Shown here one piece after another: positions 16,926 to 25,608 of a stretch of 64,000 nucleotides of DNA; the first letter of the stretch is position 1; every line of letters begins with the position of its first letter. This DNA is from Rhizomonospora bruguierae. GTDB lineage: Bacteria > Actinomycetota > Actinomycetes > Mycobacteriales > Micromonosporaceae. The notes under the pieces were generated by a model that worked only from the letters and a program-made list of their open reading frames with translations, did no database searches and was not told the DNA's origin. The position numbers were made by a program, and so were the translations under genes. The stretch spans positions 62,001-126,000 of the forward strand of contig NZ_BBQH01000011.1 in assembly GCF_018397995.1 (NCBI RefSeq), read 5' to 3'.

Positions 16926-17159
16926 ATGACAGTGCAGCCCGGCTACCCCCTGGTGCCCGCCGTCGTCGCCGCCGCGGCGCGACGCGACCGGGAGGATGAG
17001 GAGACCGGCGAGACGGTCGGCGCGAGCGACGCGGAGGCCGACGCGATTCGGGCCGGCGCCGAGGGTGACCTGCGGGGCGCCACCCGCGACTCGGACGGCG
17101 TGCCGGTGGGCCGCGCGGACGCGGAGGCCGACGCGGAACGGGCCCGCAGCACCGACTGA
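16926..17159 (+). CDS. small acidic protein with internal repeat
   Basis: The protein has 77 aa. AAGGAGG (16914-16920) sits 5 bp before ATG 16926 and decides the start; an in-frame ATG at 16911 lies too close to it. A hydrophobic beginning (MTVQPGYPLVPAVVAAAAR) is followed by a strongly acidic region with two copies of a DAEADA-R motif (SDAEADAIRAGAE and ADAEADAERARS), encoded by near-identical 18-bp DNA repeats. Similar acidic small proteins are common in Micromonospora-type genomes, with no known role (from memory). Confidence 0.65.
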   Translation: MTVQPGYPLVPAVVAAAARRDREDEETGETVGASDAEADAIRAGAEGDLRGATRDSDGVPVGRADAEADAERARSTD

Positions 17160-17251
17160 CCGCCGCCCACCCCGTTCACCAGGTGGGCCAGTTGGGCACG
17201 GGCCTGGGCCACCGGGACCTTGAGCGTCACGGGCGCCAGGGCGGCCGAACT

Positions 17252-17264
17252 GTACATTCTGTAC
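17252..17264 (+). promoter_or_regulatory. -10 box inside perfect palindrome GTACA-TTC-TGTAC
   Basis: The 13-bp palindrome lies directly against the GTG at 17265. Its left part supplies the -10 hexamer TACATT (17253-17258), ending 6 nt before the GTG. A repressor bound here would cover both promoter and start, as expected for a drug-exporter gene. Confidence 0.5.
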
Positions 17265-18593
17265 GTGCCCTCGCCGTACCGCCCGGTGCTGCGCCACCCC
17301 GTGCTGCGCCGGTTGCTGCCCGGCTTCGCGGTGTCCGCGGTCGGCGACGGGATGAGCCTGGTCGGGATCAGCTGGCTCGCCCTGGACCTGGCCCCACCCG
17401 GCCGCGGCCCCGCCTGGGTGGCCGTCGCGCTGGCCGCGTACTCGCTGCCCAGCGCCGCCGGGGTGGTCCTGCTCGGCCGGTACCTGGGCGGCCGGCCCGC
17501 CGCCCAGCTGGGATTGTGGGACGCGGTGCTGCGCGGCGTCCTGCTGGGCGCGATCCCGGTGCTGCACCTGCTCGGCGCGCTGACCCTCCCCGCCTACGTC
17601 GCCCTGCTGGGCGCGGCGTCGGTGCTGCACTCGTGGGGGCAGGCGGGCCGGTACACGCTGCTGACCGAGCTGCTTCCGGACGAGCACCGGCTCGCCGGCA
17701 ACGCGCTGCTATCGATCTTCAACGAGCTGGGTGTCCTGCTCGGCCCCGCGCTGGCCGGGCTGGTCATCGCGGCGGTCGGGGCCCCCGCGGTGCTGGCCGT
17801 CGACGCCGCCACGTTCCTGGCGCTGGCCGCCGCGTACCGCTTCGGGGTGCCCACCGACCGGCGGCGTCCCACGGCGGCGCCCAGCCCGGGTGCGGGTGCC
17901 CAGGGCTGGCGGGTGATCCGCGCCGACCCGCGCCTGCTCGGCCTGCTGGTGCTGAGCTTCGGGTTCTTCGCGCTGTACGGGCCGGTCGAGGTGGCCCTGC
18001 CGATCCACGTGGCGGACGAACTGCACGCCCCCGCCACGCTGCTGGCCACCTACTTCACCGTCTTCGGCGTCGGGGCGTTCGCCGGCGCGCTGCTGGCCGG
18101 GTACCTGCGCGCCGCGCCGCTGTGGCCGGTCACGATCGGGATCGTGCTGGGGTGGGGCGTCTGCCTGTTGCCGCTCGGGCTCGGCGCGCCCGCGGCGGTC
18201 ACGATGGTGTCGTTCGCCCTCGGCGGGCTCATCTGGGCGCCGTACCCGGCCACGTCCACCGCGCTGTTCCAGCGCAGCACCAGTACCGATCAGCTGCCCC
18301 AGGTGCTCGCCGCGCAGGGCGGGCTGCTGGTGGTCGCCCTGCCGATGGGCACGCTGGCCGGCGGTCCACTGGCGACCGTGTTCGGCGGGCGGGGCACCGT
18401 CCTGCTCTCCGCCGTCGCCACGATCGCCCTGGGGCTGGTCGCCGCCGTCCTGGCCCGGCCGCGCCGGTCGGGGCGCCGGCAGGACGGGCGCGGGCCCGAC
18501 GAGCCGCGGACCAGCGGGCAGGGGCCGGACGAACGGCGGCCGGACGAGCCCGAGGACCGGGAGTTAGGCTCGGTCGCGCCCCGCTCGTCCTGA
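17265..18593 (+). CDS. major facilitator superfamily transporter
   Basis: The protein has 442 aa with about 12 membrane segments, probably an exporter. The N-terminus PSPYRPVLRHPVLRRLLPGF, then SAVGDGMSLVGISWLALDL, is typical of the actinobacterial MFS group related to MdtH/bacilysin exporters. The central loop carries FGVPTDRRRP, and the C-terminal 50 residues are hydrophilic with Arg/Asp/Gly. I prefer the leaderless GTG 17265 over TTG 17220 because a TACATT box lies 6 nt before it. IleRS follows only 10 bp downstream, so they may share a transcript. Confidence 0.8.
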   Translation: MPSPYRPVLRHPVLRRLLPGFAVSAVGDGMSLVGISWLALDLAPPGRGPAWVAVALAAYSLPSAAGVVLLGRYLGGRPAAQLGLWDAVLRGVLLGAIPVLHLLGALTLPAYVALLGAASVLHSWGQAGRYTLLTELLPDEHRLAGNALLSIFNELGVLLGPALAGLVIAAVGAPAVLAVDAATFLALAAAYRFGVPTDRRRPTAAPSPGAGAQGWRVIRADPRLLGLLVLSFGFFALYGPVEVALPIHVADELHAPATLLATYFTVFGVGAFAGALLAGYLRAAPLWPVTIGIVLGWGVCLLPLGLGAPAAVTMVSFALGGLIWAPYPATSTALFQRSTSTDQLPQVLAAQGGLLVVALPMGTLAGGPLATVFGGRGTVLLSAVATIALGLVAAVLARPRRSGRRQDGRGPDEPRTSGQGPDERRPDEPEDRELGSVAPRSS

Positions 18594-18603
18594 GGAGCAG
18601 ACC

Positions 18604-21600
18604 GTGTCAGAGACTTCCGCCTTCGCGCCCGCGCCGGCCCGGGTGGACCTGCCCGCCGTCGACCATGAGGTGCTTGCCCTGTGGCGGGAGCGGGACGTGT
18701 TCCGCCGCAGCCTGGAGCAGACCGCCGGCGGCCCCCGCTGGGTCTTCTACGAGGGCCCGCCCACCGCGAACGGCCGGCCCGGGGTGCACCACGTCGAGGC
18801 GCGCGTGTTCAAGGACGTGTTCCCCCGCTACCGGACCATGAAGGGGTACTCGGTGCCGCGCCGCGCCGGCTGGGACTGCCACGGCCTGCCGGTGGAGATC
18901 GCGGTCGAGAAGGAACTGGGGCTCAACGGCAAGCGGGACATCGAGCGGGTCGGCATCGCCGAGTTCAACGCCCGCTGCCGGGAGTCGGTGCAGCGGCACG
19001 TCGGCGAGTTCGCGGCGATGACCGACCGCCTCGGGTACTGGGTGGACCTGTCCGCCGCGTACTGGACGATGGACCCCCGGTACGTGGAGAGCGTCTGGTG
19101 GGCGCTGCGGCAGATCTTCGACAAGGGTCTGCTCGCCGAGGACCACCGCGTCGCGCCGTACTGCCCCCGCTGCGGCACCGGCCTGTCCGACCACGAGGTC
19201 GCACAGGGGTACGAGACGGTGGTCGACCCGTCCGTCTACGTGCGGCTGCCGGCGGTGGGCCCGGTCGCCGGCATCGAGGGCGTCGACCTGCTCATCTGGA
19301 CCACCACCCCGTGGACCCTCGTGTCCAACACCGCCGTCGCGGTGCACCCCGAGGTGACCTACGCGGTCGCGCGCACCGGTGCGGGCACGTTCGTCGTCGC
19401 CGAGCCGCTGGTCCGCGCCGCGCTCGGCGACGACGCCGAGGTGCTGGCCACCCTGCCCGGGCGGGAGCTGGAGCGGCTGCCGTACCGGCGCCCCTTCGAC
19501 CTGGTCGACGTGCCCGACGCGCAGGTCGTGGTGCTGGCCGAGTACGTGACCACCGAGGACGGCACCGGCCTGGTCCACCAGGCACCCGCGTTCGGCGCCG
19601 ACGACCTGGCCACCTGCCGCCGGTACGGGCTGCCGGTGGTCAACCCGATCGGCCCGGACGGGCGGTTCCTGCCCGGGGTGGGCCTGGTCGGCGGGCAGTT
19701 CTTCAAGGACGCCGACGGTCCGCTGGTGAAGGAGCTGGAGCGGCGCGGGCTGCTGCTGCGGGCCCAGCCGTACGAGCACAGCTACCCGCACTGCTGGCGC
19801 TGCCACACCCCGCTGATGTACTACGCGCAGCTGTCCTGGTACATCCGCACCACGAAGATCCGGGACGCGCTGCTGCGGGAGAACGAGCGCACCACCTGGT
19901 ACCCGGAGCACATCAAGCACGGCCGGTACGGCGACTGGCTGGAGAACAACATCGATTGGGCGCTGTCCCGCAACCGGTACTGGGGCACGCCGCTGCCGCT
20001 GTGGCGCTGCCCGGAGGGGCACCTGACCTGCGTCGAGTCCCGCGCCGAGCTGGGCCGGCTGGCCGGGCGTGACCTGGCCGACCTGGACCCGCACCGCCCG
20101 TACATCGACGAGGTGACGTTCGCCTGCCCGTCCTGCGGCGCCGCCGCCACCCGGGTCCCCGAGGTGATCGACGCCTGGTTCGACTCCGGCTCGATGCCGT
20201 TCGCGCAGCTCGGGTACCCGTTCGTGGCGGGCAGCGAGGAGGAGTTCGCGCGGGCCTACCCGGCGCGGTTCATCTGCGAGGCGATCGACCAGACCCGCGG
20301 CTGGTTCTACACGCTGATGGCGGTCGGCACGCTGGCCTTCGACCGGTCCTCGTACGAGAACGTGCTCTGCCTCGGGCACATCGTGGCCGCCGACGGCCGC
20401 AAGATGAGCAAGCACCTGGGCAACATCCTGGAGCCGGTGCCGCTGATGGAGCGGCACGGGGCGGACGCGCTGCGCTGGTTCATGGCCACCTCCGGCTCGC
20501 CGTGGGTGTCCCGCCGGATCGGCGACGCCGCCCTGGACGAGATCGTCCGGCGTACCCTGCTGACCTACTGGAACACGGTCTCGTTCTTCACCCTGTACGC
20601 GTCCACCGCGGGCTGGACGCCGGGCTCGACCGGTACGCCCTCCGCGCTGGACCGGTGGCTGCGGGCCGAACTGCACCACCTGGTCGGCGCGGTGGACGCC
20701 GCCATGGAGAACTTCGACACCGCCGGCGCCGGTCGCCTGCTCGGCCAGTTCATCGACGACCTGTCCAACTGGTACGTGCGCCTGTCGCGGCAGCGGTTCT
20801 GGACCGGCGACCCGGCGGCCCTGGCCACCCTGTACGAGACGATCGACGTGCTGACCCGGCTGCTGGCGCCGTTCATCCCGTTCCTCACCGAGCGCGTGTG
20901 GCAAGTGGCGGTGCGCCCCGGCACCCCGTCCGCACCGGAGTCGGTGCACCTGGCCTCGTGGCCGTCGCCGGCACCCGCGGCGACCCGGGGCGCCGACGAC
21001 GATTTGCGCGCCCAGATGACCAGCGTGCGGGCGCTGGTCGAGGCGGGCCGGGCGGCCCGCAAGGCGAGCGGGGTGCGCGTCCGCCAGCCGCTGGCCCGCG
21101 GCCTGGTCGGGGTACCGGGCGCGGACCTGCCGCCCGAGCTGCTGGCCTACGTGGCGGACGAGCTGAACGTGCGCGAGCTGGCCGGGCTGCACACGGCCGG
21201 TGAGGTCGTCGACATCACCGTGAAGCCGAACTTCCGCGAGTTGGGGCGCCGCTTCGGCCCCCGCACCCAGCTCGTCGCCAAGGCGATCGCCGCCGCCGAC
21301 CCGGCGGCGCTGGCGACCGGCGGTGAGGTCACGGTCGAGGTGGCGGGCGAGCGGGTCACGCTGAGCCCGGAGGAGCTGATCGTCAGCCAGGCGCCGCGCA
21401 GCGGTTGGGCGGTTGCCAGCCAGCGGGACGTGCTGGTCGCCCTGGACACCACGATCACCCCGGACCTGCGCCGCGCCGGGCTGGCCCGCGAGGTGATCCG
21501 GCTGGTCCAGGAGGCGCGCAAGCGGGCCGGCCTGGCCATCACCGACCGGATCTCGCTGGTCTGGTCCGGCGAGCCGGAGATCACGGAGGCGATCCGCGAG

Positions 21601-21729
21601 CACGGCGGCGAGATCGCCGAGGCCGTGCTCGCCACCTCGGTGGCCCAGCGCGACCCCGGCACCGGCGACGACGTGGTCGACGAGGGCGACCTGGGGCTCC
21701 GGTTCCGCATCTCGCCCGCGGCTGCTTAA
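18604..21729 (+). CDS. ileS: isoleucyl-tRNA synthetase, eukaryote-like type
   Basis: The protein has 1041 aa. It charges tRNA-Ile with isoleucine in the cytosol. The class I HIGH motif appears as GVHH in ANGRPGVHHVEARVF (about 58-72) and KMSKS as GRKMSKHLGNI (about 600). Between them lies the CP1 editing domain (LLIWTTTPWTLVSNTAV). Cys pairs occur in YCPRCGTGLSD, HCWRCHTP and FACPSCGAA. The length and the GVHH/KMSKH forms match the eukaryote-like IleRS of actinobacteria, which in other bacteria goes with mupirocin tolerance. Start GTG 18604 has GAGGAG 7 bp upstream. Only 10 bp separate it from the MFS stop. Confidence 0.96.
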   Translation: MSETSAFAPAPARVDLPAVDHEVLALWRERDVFRRSLEQTAGGPRWVFYEGPPTANGRPGVHHVEARVFKDVFPRYRTMKGYSVPRRAGWDCHGLPVEIAVEKELGLNGKRDIERVGIAEFNARCRESVQRHVGEFAAMTDRLGYWVDLSAAYWTMDPRYVESVWWALRQIFDKGLLAEDHRVAPYCPRCGTGLSDHEVAQGYETVVDPSVYVRLPAVGPVAGIEGVDLLIWTTTPWTLVSNTAVAVHPEVTYAVARTGAGTFVVAEPLVRAALGDDAEVLATLPGRELERLPYRRPFDLVDVPDAQVVVLAEYVTTEDGTGLVHQAPAFGADDLATCRRYGLPVVNPIGPDGRFLPGVGLVGGQFFKDADGPLVKELERRGLLLRAQPYEHSYPHCWRCHTPLMYYAQLSWYIRTTKIRDALLRENERTTWYPEHIKHGRYGDWLENNIDWALSRNRYWGTPLPLWRCPEGHLTCVESRAELGRLAGRDLADLDPHRPYIDEVTFACPSCGAAATRVPEVIDAWFDSGSMPFAQLGYPFVAGSEEEFARAYPARFICEAIDQTRGWFYTLMAVGTLAFDRSSYENVLCLGHIVAADGRKMSKHLGNILEPVPLMERHGADALRWFMATSGSPWVSRRIGDAALDEIVRRTLLTYWNTVSFFTLYASTAGWTPGSTGTPSALDRWLRAELHHLVGAVDAAMENFDTAGAGRLLGQFIDDLSNWYVRLSRQRFWTGDPAALATLYETIDVLTRLLAPFIPFLTERVWQVAVRPGTPSAPESVHLASWPSPAPAATRGADDDLRAQMTSVRALVEAGRAARKASGVRVRQPLARGLVGVPGADLPPELLAYVADELNVRELAGLHTAGEVVDITVKPNFRELGRRFGPRTQLVAKAIAAADPAALATGGEVTVEVAGERVTLSPEELIVSQAPRSGWAVASQRDVLVALDTTITPDLRRAGLAREVIRLVQEARKRAGLAITDRISLVWSGEPEITEAIREHGGEIAEAVLATSVAQRDPGTGDDVVDEGDLGLRFRISPAAA

Positions 21730-21747
21730 GGTCGACGCCGCGCAGGA

Positions 21748-21762
21748 CAGGACTTCGTCCTG
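21748..21762 (+). terminator. small hairpin after ileS
   Basis: CAGGAC-TTC-GTCCTG, a perfect 6-bp stem 19 bp past the ileS stop. It is weak alone but adjoins the larger hairpin downstream. Confidence 0.4.
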
Positions 21763-21785
21763 ACCGTTGATAGGGCGCTAAGCCG

Positions 21786-21834
21786 GCGTCGCTTGCCCCC
21801 CTCCCTTCGCTGACAGGACGGGGACAAGCGACGC
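21786..21834 (+). terminator. strong hairpin terminator of ileS
   Basis: The arms GCGTCGCTTGCCCC and GGGGACAAGCGACGC pair over about 14 bp with one mismatch; the outer 10 bp are perfect. They enclose a loop of about 20 nt. No long U-tract follows. Confidence 0.65.
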
Positions 21835-21921
21835 TCACTTGCGTGGCGCGCGGCGCGCTCTGGAGCTGGCTAAACGAACTGCCGACACCGCGCGTTGGTG
21901 CGCTGCTTCAGACCGGGCGCA

Positions 21922-22311
21922 TCACGAGATGTACCCGGTTGCTGTTCTGTTGCAGTCAAGCCGCAGGTAATAGTTGTGGCTGCTGTTGAGGCCGGTGACC
22001 TTACCGGTGACGGTCTTGGGGCCGCTTTCGACGTTCACCCAGCCATAGTTGTCTTCGCCCGGGATCCGCACTCTCGTGTCCGGGTTGGTGGTCTGGTCGA
22101 AGATCCTGAAGCGACCCCAGCTTGAAACATTTACCCCGTAGCCAACCCATCCGCCGGTGGCGGGGACAGCGGCGGTGTCGTTCCACTGTCCGCCGGTGTA
22201 GCACGTGGTATAGGCCGCAGCCAGGGCTGGCTCCGCCGTGACCACCAATACGCTCGAGAACATGCCGAGGCCCAGCATCGCCGCGCCCAATCGCGTCCGC
22301 CAACTCTTCAC
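21922..22311 (-). CDS. small secreted protein, not recognised
   Basis: The protein has 129 aa. GTG 22311 is preceded by GGGGGAG. A clear Sec signal peptide (WRTRLGAAMLGLGMFSSVLV, cleavage after PALA) leaves a mature part of about 95 residues. It has two Cys (YTTCYTGG near the start, RLDCNRT near the end), GGWVGYGVNVSSWGRFRIFD and RIPGEDNYGWVNVESG. The composition suggests a small beta-sandwich exoprotein. GC content here and to about 22650 is clearly lower than in the flanks, so the gene may be acquired. It is isolated and has no operon partner. Confidence 0.65.
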   Translation of the reverse strand: MKSWRTRLGAAMLGLGMFSSVLVVTAEPALAAAYTTCYTGGQWNDTAAVPATGGWVGYGVNVSSWGRFRIFDQTTNPDTRVRIPGEDNYGWVNVESGPKTVTGKVTGLNSSHNYYLRLDCNRTATGYIS

Positions 22312-22645
22312 GAACCAGCTCCCCCATCTGCCGTCGTTTGGCCAACGCCATCTGCGGCAGCCAGCGGGTAGGCAGACCTGAATCTTCCTACTGCGCAGCA
22401 CCGGCCGATTCTCGGACCAGTGCCCGATGCCCTGATCCATCCGAGTGCTGCCGCTGTGCCGGTCCGATCTGGGTTGACCCATTCAGTGAGCGCACTAACG
22501 ACATCGCCGCCATATCCGGAAACGCCAGGTGACGACGGTGTCCATCGTAGATATTGAGACGGTAGCGACGTACGGGGCAACCGTCAATACCCCGCGGCAC
22601 GGCACCACTCGGTCCACAGTGGCCATATGCGTCCTCTTTGGAGGT
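22312..22645. other. 334-bp gap of lower GC, no gene seen
   Basis: Short open frames on both strands lack ribosome sites and plausible composition. The left end must hold the promoter of the minus-strand secreted protein. No hairpin with an obvious terminator form is present after the cyclase gene. Confidence 0.4.
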
Positions 22646-23623
22646 TCATTTGATGGCCAACGCGTTGGGTGGGGAGCCGACCCCGCCCACGATGTTCAGC
22701 GGCTTGCAGGTGAGGAAGAAGTCGTAGCGCCCGTCGCGGGCGCAGTCCGCGGCCAGCTCGTCGAGCTTCCACAGCTCCCCCATGGCCATGCCCAGCAGCG
22801 CGATCAGGGGGCGGTGCAGCATGCCGCTGTGGTTCACGCCGCGCTCGGGTGGGCGGTCGTCGGACCCGCGGAAGTCGGACTCGAGCACCGGGTCGGCCTC
22901 GACCGCGGGCGTGTCGCTCGCGACGACGGCGATCTCGTGGTCCCACAGCCAGCGCAGGATCTCCTCCCGCTGGGCCAGCCCGGGGGAGGCGTTGCGGGTG
23001 TTGAACTCGATGCGCTGCTCCCGGGTCTTCGCCACGTAGTTCTCGGCCCAGCCGGTGCGCAGGAGCAGGATGTCGCCGCCGTGCCACCGGACGCCCTGGG
23101 CGGCCGCGATGGCGTCCAGGGTCGCCGCGTCGAGCCCGACGGTCGTCTCGCGGTCGTACTCGCGGCCCTCGGCCACGAAGAAGCGTTCCACGTCGAGCAG
23201 CACGCCCCGCCCCGCGATGCCGGCCTGGGCGTAGTTGTGGATGCCCAGCCGCGTCGACTCGGCGGTGTTGTCGGCGGCCGGGAGTCCGTTGTAGAACCCG
23301 TACCGCGGGTGGCCGATGTGGCGCAGCGAATCCAGTTGCGAGGTCGACTGTAGATAGAACGAGTCGAGCCAGTCGTCGCGGTGGAACTCGTTGTTGGCGA
23401 ACACGTGATGCCGGGTGGCCGGGCGGGTACCGGTCGGGTACGGCTCGAACGCGTTCAGCGGATAGTCGAGATTGAAGCGTTGACCGGTCTGGATGAGGCT
23501 GGCCGCCGCCGCGACGCGGGAGGGGGTCAGCAGGTTGACCGTGCCCAGTTCGTCGTCCCGGCCGAAGACCGCCCAGCTGGAACGGGGCGGCTCGGCCGAG
23601 GCCAGCTCGTCATACGTCGGCAC
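22646..23623 (-). CDS. cyclase-family metal-dependent hydrolase (kynurenine formamidase-like)
   Basis: The protein has 325 aa. The fold is recognised by YLQSTSQLDSLRHIGHPRYG (about 89-108), where the family has a metal-binding H-x-G-T-H-x-D or Q-x-D-x-x-x-H motif; this is the QLDSLRH variant. ILLLRTGWAENY and VASDTPAVEADP also fit. Family members open cyclic or amide substrates such as N-formylkynurenine, isatin or other lactam-like rings; the substrate here is unknown. Its start overlaps the IclR stop by 14 bp, so it should be co-transcribed with that regulator and belong to the adjoining catabolic island. Confidence 0.82.
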   Translation of the reverse strand: MPTYDELASAEPPRSSWAVFGRDDELGTVNLLTPSRVAAAASLIQTGQRFNLDYPLNAFEPYPTGTRPATRHHVFANNEFHRDDWLDSFYLQSTSQLDSLRHIGHPRYGFYNGLPAADNTAESTRLGIHNYAQAGIAGRGVLLDVERFFVAEGREYDRETTVGLDAATLDAIAAAQGVRWHGGDILLLRTGWAENYVAKTREQRIEFNTRNASPGLAQREEILRWLWDHEIAVVASDTPAVEADPVLESDFRGSDDRPPERGVNHSGMLHRPLIALLGMAMGELWKLDELAADCARDGRYDFFLTCKPLNIVGGVGSPPNALAIK

Positions 23624-24377
23624 GTGGTGGTCCCTCCCCGGGCGCTCCGACCTCTTCGCTCAACGCGGCGGCCGTCGCCCGCAGCTGTTCCAGGGCCGGC
23701 GACAGGTCGCCCAGGTCCCCGGCCAGGAGCGCTACCGTGGCGCAGAATCCCTTCTCGTCGAAGATCGGTGCGGCCACCGCGAACGATCCCCCGCCGTGGC
23801 GCACGAGGCTGAACCCCTGCTTGCGGGCGGCGGAGACATCCACCTCCAGGCGGGCCCGCTCGGCGAGCGGCATGCCGGCCGCCACGGCGTCCATCGCCGC
23901 GGGGCCGGCGTACGCCAGGTACAGGTGGGTCTGCGCCGCGCTGGCATCGAGCCTCGTACCCGCGTGCACGGTCACCACGACCATCCGGCTCGTATCCTCC
24001 TCGACCAGAGCGACGATCGGGCCCTGGACCCCCGGGACGCTGAGCACCGCCGTCATCCGAACGGCGGCGCTCAGCTTCCGCAGGTAGGGGCTGGCGATCT
24101 CCACGATGCGCTGGCGCCCCAGGGCCAGGGTCCCCAGCTCGATCATGAGCCCACCGAGCGTGAAGGTCCCCCGCCGCGGGCCCCGGTCCAGAATCCCGGC
24201 GGCAACCATCGATGTGCAGTAACGGTAGGCGGTGGTGCGGTTCAGACCCGTGCGTTCGGCGATGTCGGCCGCCGTGAGCTCGAGTACCCGGGGGCCGAAG
24301 AGCGCGCAGATCTGGCCCACGCGGGCAACGGCCCGGATATCGGCACTCGAGGCTTCGCTCGGATCAAAGTTCGCCAT
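23610..24377 (-). CDS. IclR-family transcriptional regulator 1
   Basis: The protein has 255 aa. The N-terminal winged HTH contains LTAADIAERTGLNRTTAYRY (about 37-56), the ligand-binding domain GTLALGRQRIVEIASPYL through KQGFSLVRHGGGSFAVAAPI. Start ATG 24377 is supported by a TACGAT box exactly 6 nt upstream (leaderless). It is transcribed with the cyclase gene and lies beside the importer operon, so it probably controls one or both in response to the substrate or an intermediate. Confidence 0.9.
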   Translation of the reverse strand: MANFDPSEASSADIRAVARVGQICALFGPRVLELTAADIAERTGLNRTTAYRYCTSMVAAGILDRGPRRGTFTLGGLMIELGTLALGRQRIVEIASPYLRKLSAAVRMTAVLSVPGVQGPIVALVEEDTSRMVVVTVHAGTRLDASAAQTHLYLAYAGPAAMDAVAAGMPLAERARLEVDVSAARKQGFSLVRHGGGSFAVAAPIFDEKGFCATVALLAGDLGDLSPALEQLRATAAALSEEVGAPGEGPPRADV

Positions 24378-24383
24378 TCCAGG

Positions 24384-24389
24384 ATCGTA
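24384..24389 (-). promoter_or_regulatory. -10 box TACGAT for leaderless iclR-cyclase transcript
   Basis: The box reads TACGAT on the minus strand and is separated from ATG 24377 by 6 nt. It also rules out the longer start at 24428. Confidence 0.6.
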
Positions 24390-24440
24390 GTTCACCTGGC
24401 GACATCCGGACGCTGCCACGACCGCCATGCGACCGGTGGT

Positions 24441-25517
24441 TCAGCCGGCGAGCCAGTTCGTCACCTTGGTCGTGGCCTCGTTGAAGTTGGTGGCGTACCA
24501 GTCGACGTCCTGCAGCACGGTCTTGCCGGTGTTGACCGGGCCGTACACCTCGACCTTCTTGGCGTTCGCCGACAGGTTCGGCTTGGCGCCCAGGTTCACC
24601 GGCGCGACCCCGAGGGCCTCGGCGATGCCGGCCGTCGCCTCCGGGCTGACCACACTGGCCACGAAGCTGGTGGCCGCCTTGACGTTACGCGACCCCTTCG
24701 GCACCGCGAAGGCATTGATGGAGGTCACGGTCACGTCCCAGACGACGGTGACGTCGGTGCCGGAGTCCATCAGCGGCACCAGCCGCGAATCGGGCGCCAA
24801 GAACAGGTCGACCTGCTTCGCGCCGACGGCCTGCTGGAGCGCCCCCACGTTCGGGGCGAACGTGGTGACCTTGCGGATCGAGTCCAGCTTCTTCAGGGCC
24901 CGGTCCATGTCGAGCGGGTAGAGCTTGTCCGGCGCCACCCCGTCGGCGAGCAGCGGGTACTCCAGGATGCCGTTCTGCAGGTTGGTCAGGATGCCCCGCT
25001 GGCCCGGGAACCGCGCCACGTCGAAGAAGTCGGCGATCGTCCGGGGCGCCTTGCTCGGGTCCGGGAACGCGTCCGTGCGGTAGGCGAACGGGGTGGCGTT
25101 GATGAAGTTGGCGATGTAGCACTTGCCCACGGCCTGCTCGACCAGTTCCTTCGTGTCCAGCCCGGGGAAGTCGAGCGGCTCGAAGAGCGTCCCGCAGTTC
25201 TGGGCGGCGGCCGCCGGCGAGGTGGCCACCACGTCCCATTCCACCTGGCCGCTCTCGACCTGCGCCTTCACCTGCGCCACGTCCGGCGGTGAGGTGTTGA
25301 CGAACGTGACGTTCGGGTGGGCCGCGGTGTACGGGGTCTGCCACTTGTCGATCATCGCCTGCTGGCCGGCGCCGCCGTAGGCGACGAACGTCAGCGAGAC
25401 CGGCCCGTCAGGATCGGACTGGGCCGGCGGCTCGTCGCTACCGCAGGCGGTCGCCAGTAAGGACAGGATGACCGTCGCGCTGACGGCCGTGACGGTGCGG
25501 GCGGTTCGGGAAACCAT
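24441..25517 (-). CDS. PotD-like ABC substrate-binding lipoprotein
   Basis: The protein has 358 aa. The signal peptide VTAVSATVILSLLATAC ends in a lipobox Cys at about residue 25. The mature part resembles spermidine/putrescine- and thiamine-type binding proteins: LTFVAYGGAGQQAMIDKWQT, CYIANFINATPFAYRTDAF and KGSRNVKAATSFVASVVSPE. A positively charged or amino-group-bearing ligand is likely for the family but not proven. Here it serves the importer encoded just upstream on the transcript (ATPase and two permeases). AAGGA precedes ATG 25517. Confidence 0.87.
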   Translation of the reverse strand: MVSRTARTVTAVSATVILSLLATACGSDEPPAQSDPDGPVSLTFVAYGGAGQQAMIDKWQTPYTAAHPNVTFVNTSPPDVAQVKAQVESGQVEWDVVATSPAAAAQNCGTLFEPLDFPGLDTKELVEQAVGKCYIANFINATPFAYRTDAFPDPSKAPRTIADFFDVARFPGQRGILTNLQNGILEYPLLADGVAPDKLYPLDMDRALKKLDSIRKVTTFAPNVGALQQAVGAKQVDLFLAPDSRLVPLMDSGTDVTVVWDVTVTSINAFAVPKGSRNVKAATSFVASVVSPEATAGIAEALGVAPVNLGAKPNLSANAKKVEVYGPVNTGKTVLQDVDWYATNFNEATTKVTNWLAG

Positions 25518-25608
25518 TCGTCATTCCTTCGGTTAGGTGGGGCGGCACCAGGGAACCGGCTAGCGTCGTTGACCAGGTGTGCGTTGGTGTACGGGAGAGG
25601 TGAGGGAT

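Noticed and set aside
18560-18604. T-box riboswitch upstream of ileS
   Set aside because: Only 10 bp lie between the MFS stop and ileS, and no T-box sequence was found in the end of the MFS gene.
21730-21921. tRNA gene after ileS
   Set aside because: The two hairpins there are separate stems with no cloverleaf, anticodon arm or TPsiC sequence.
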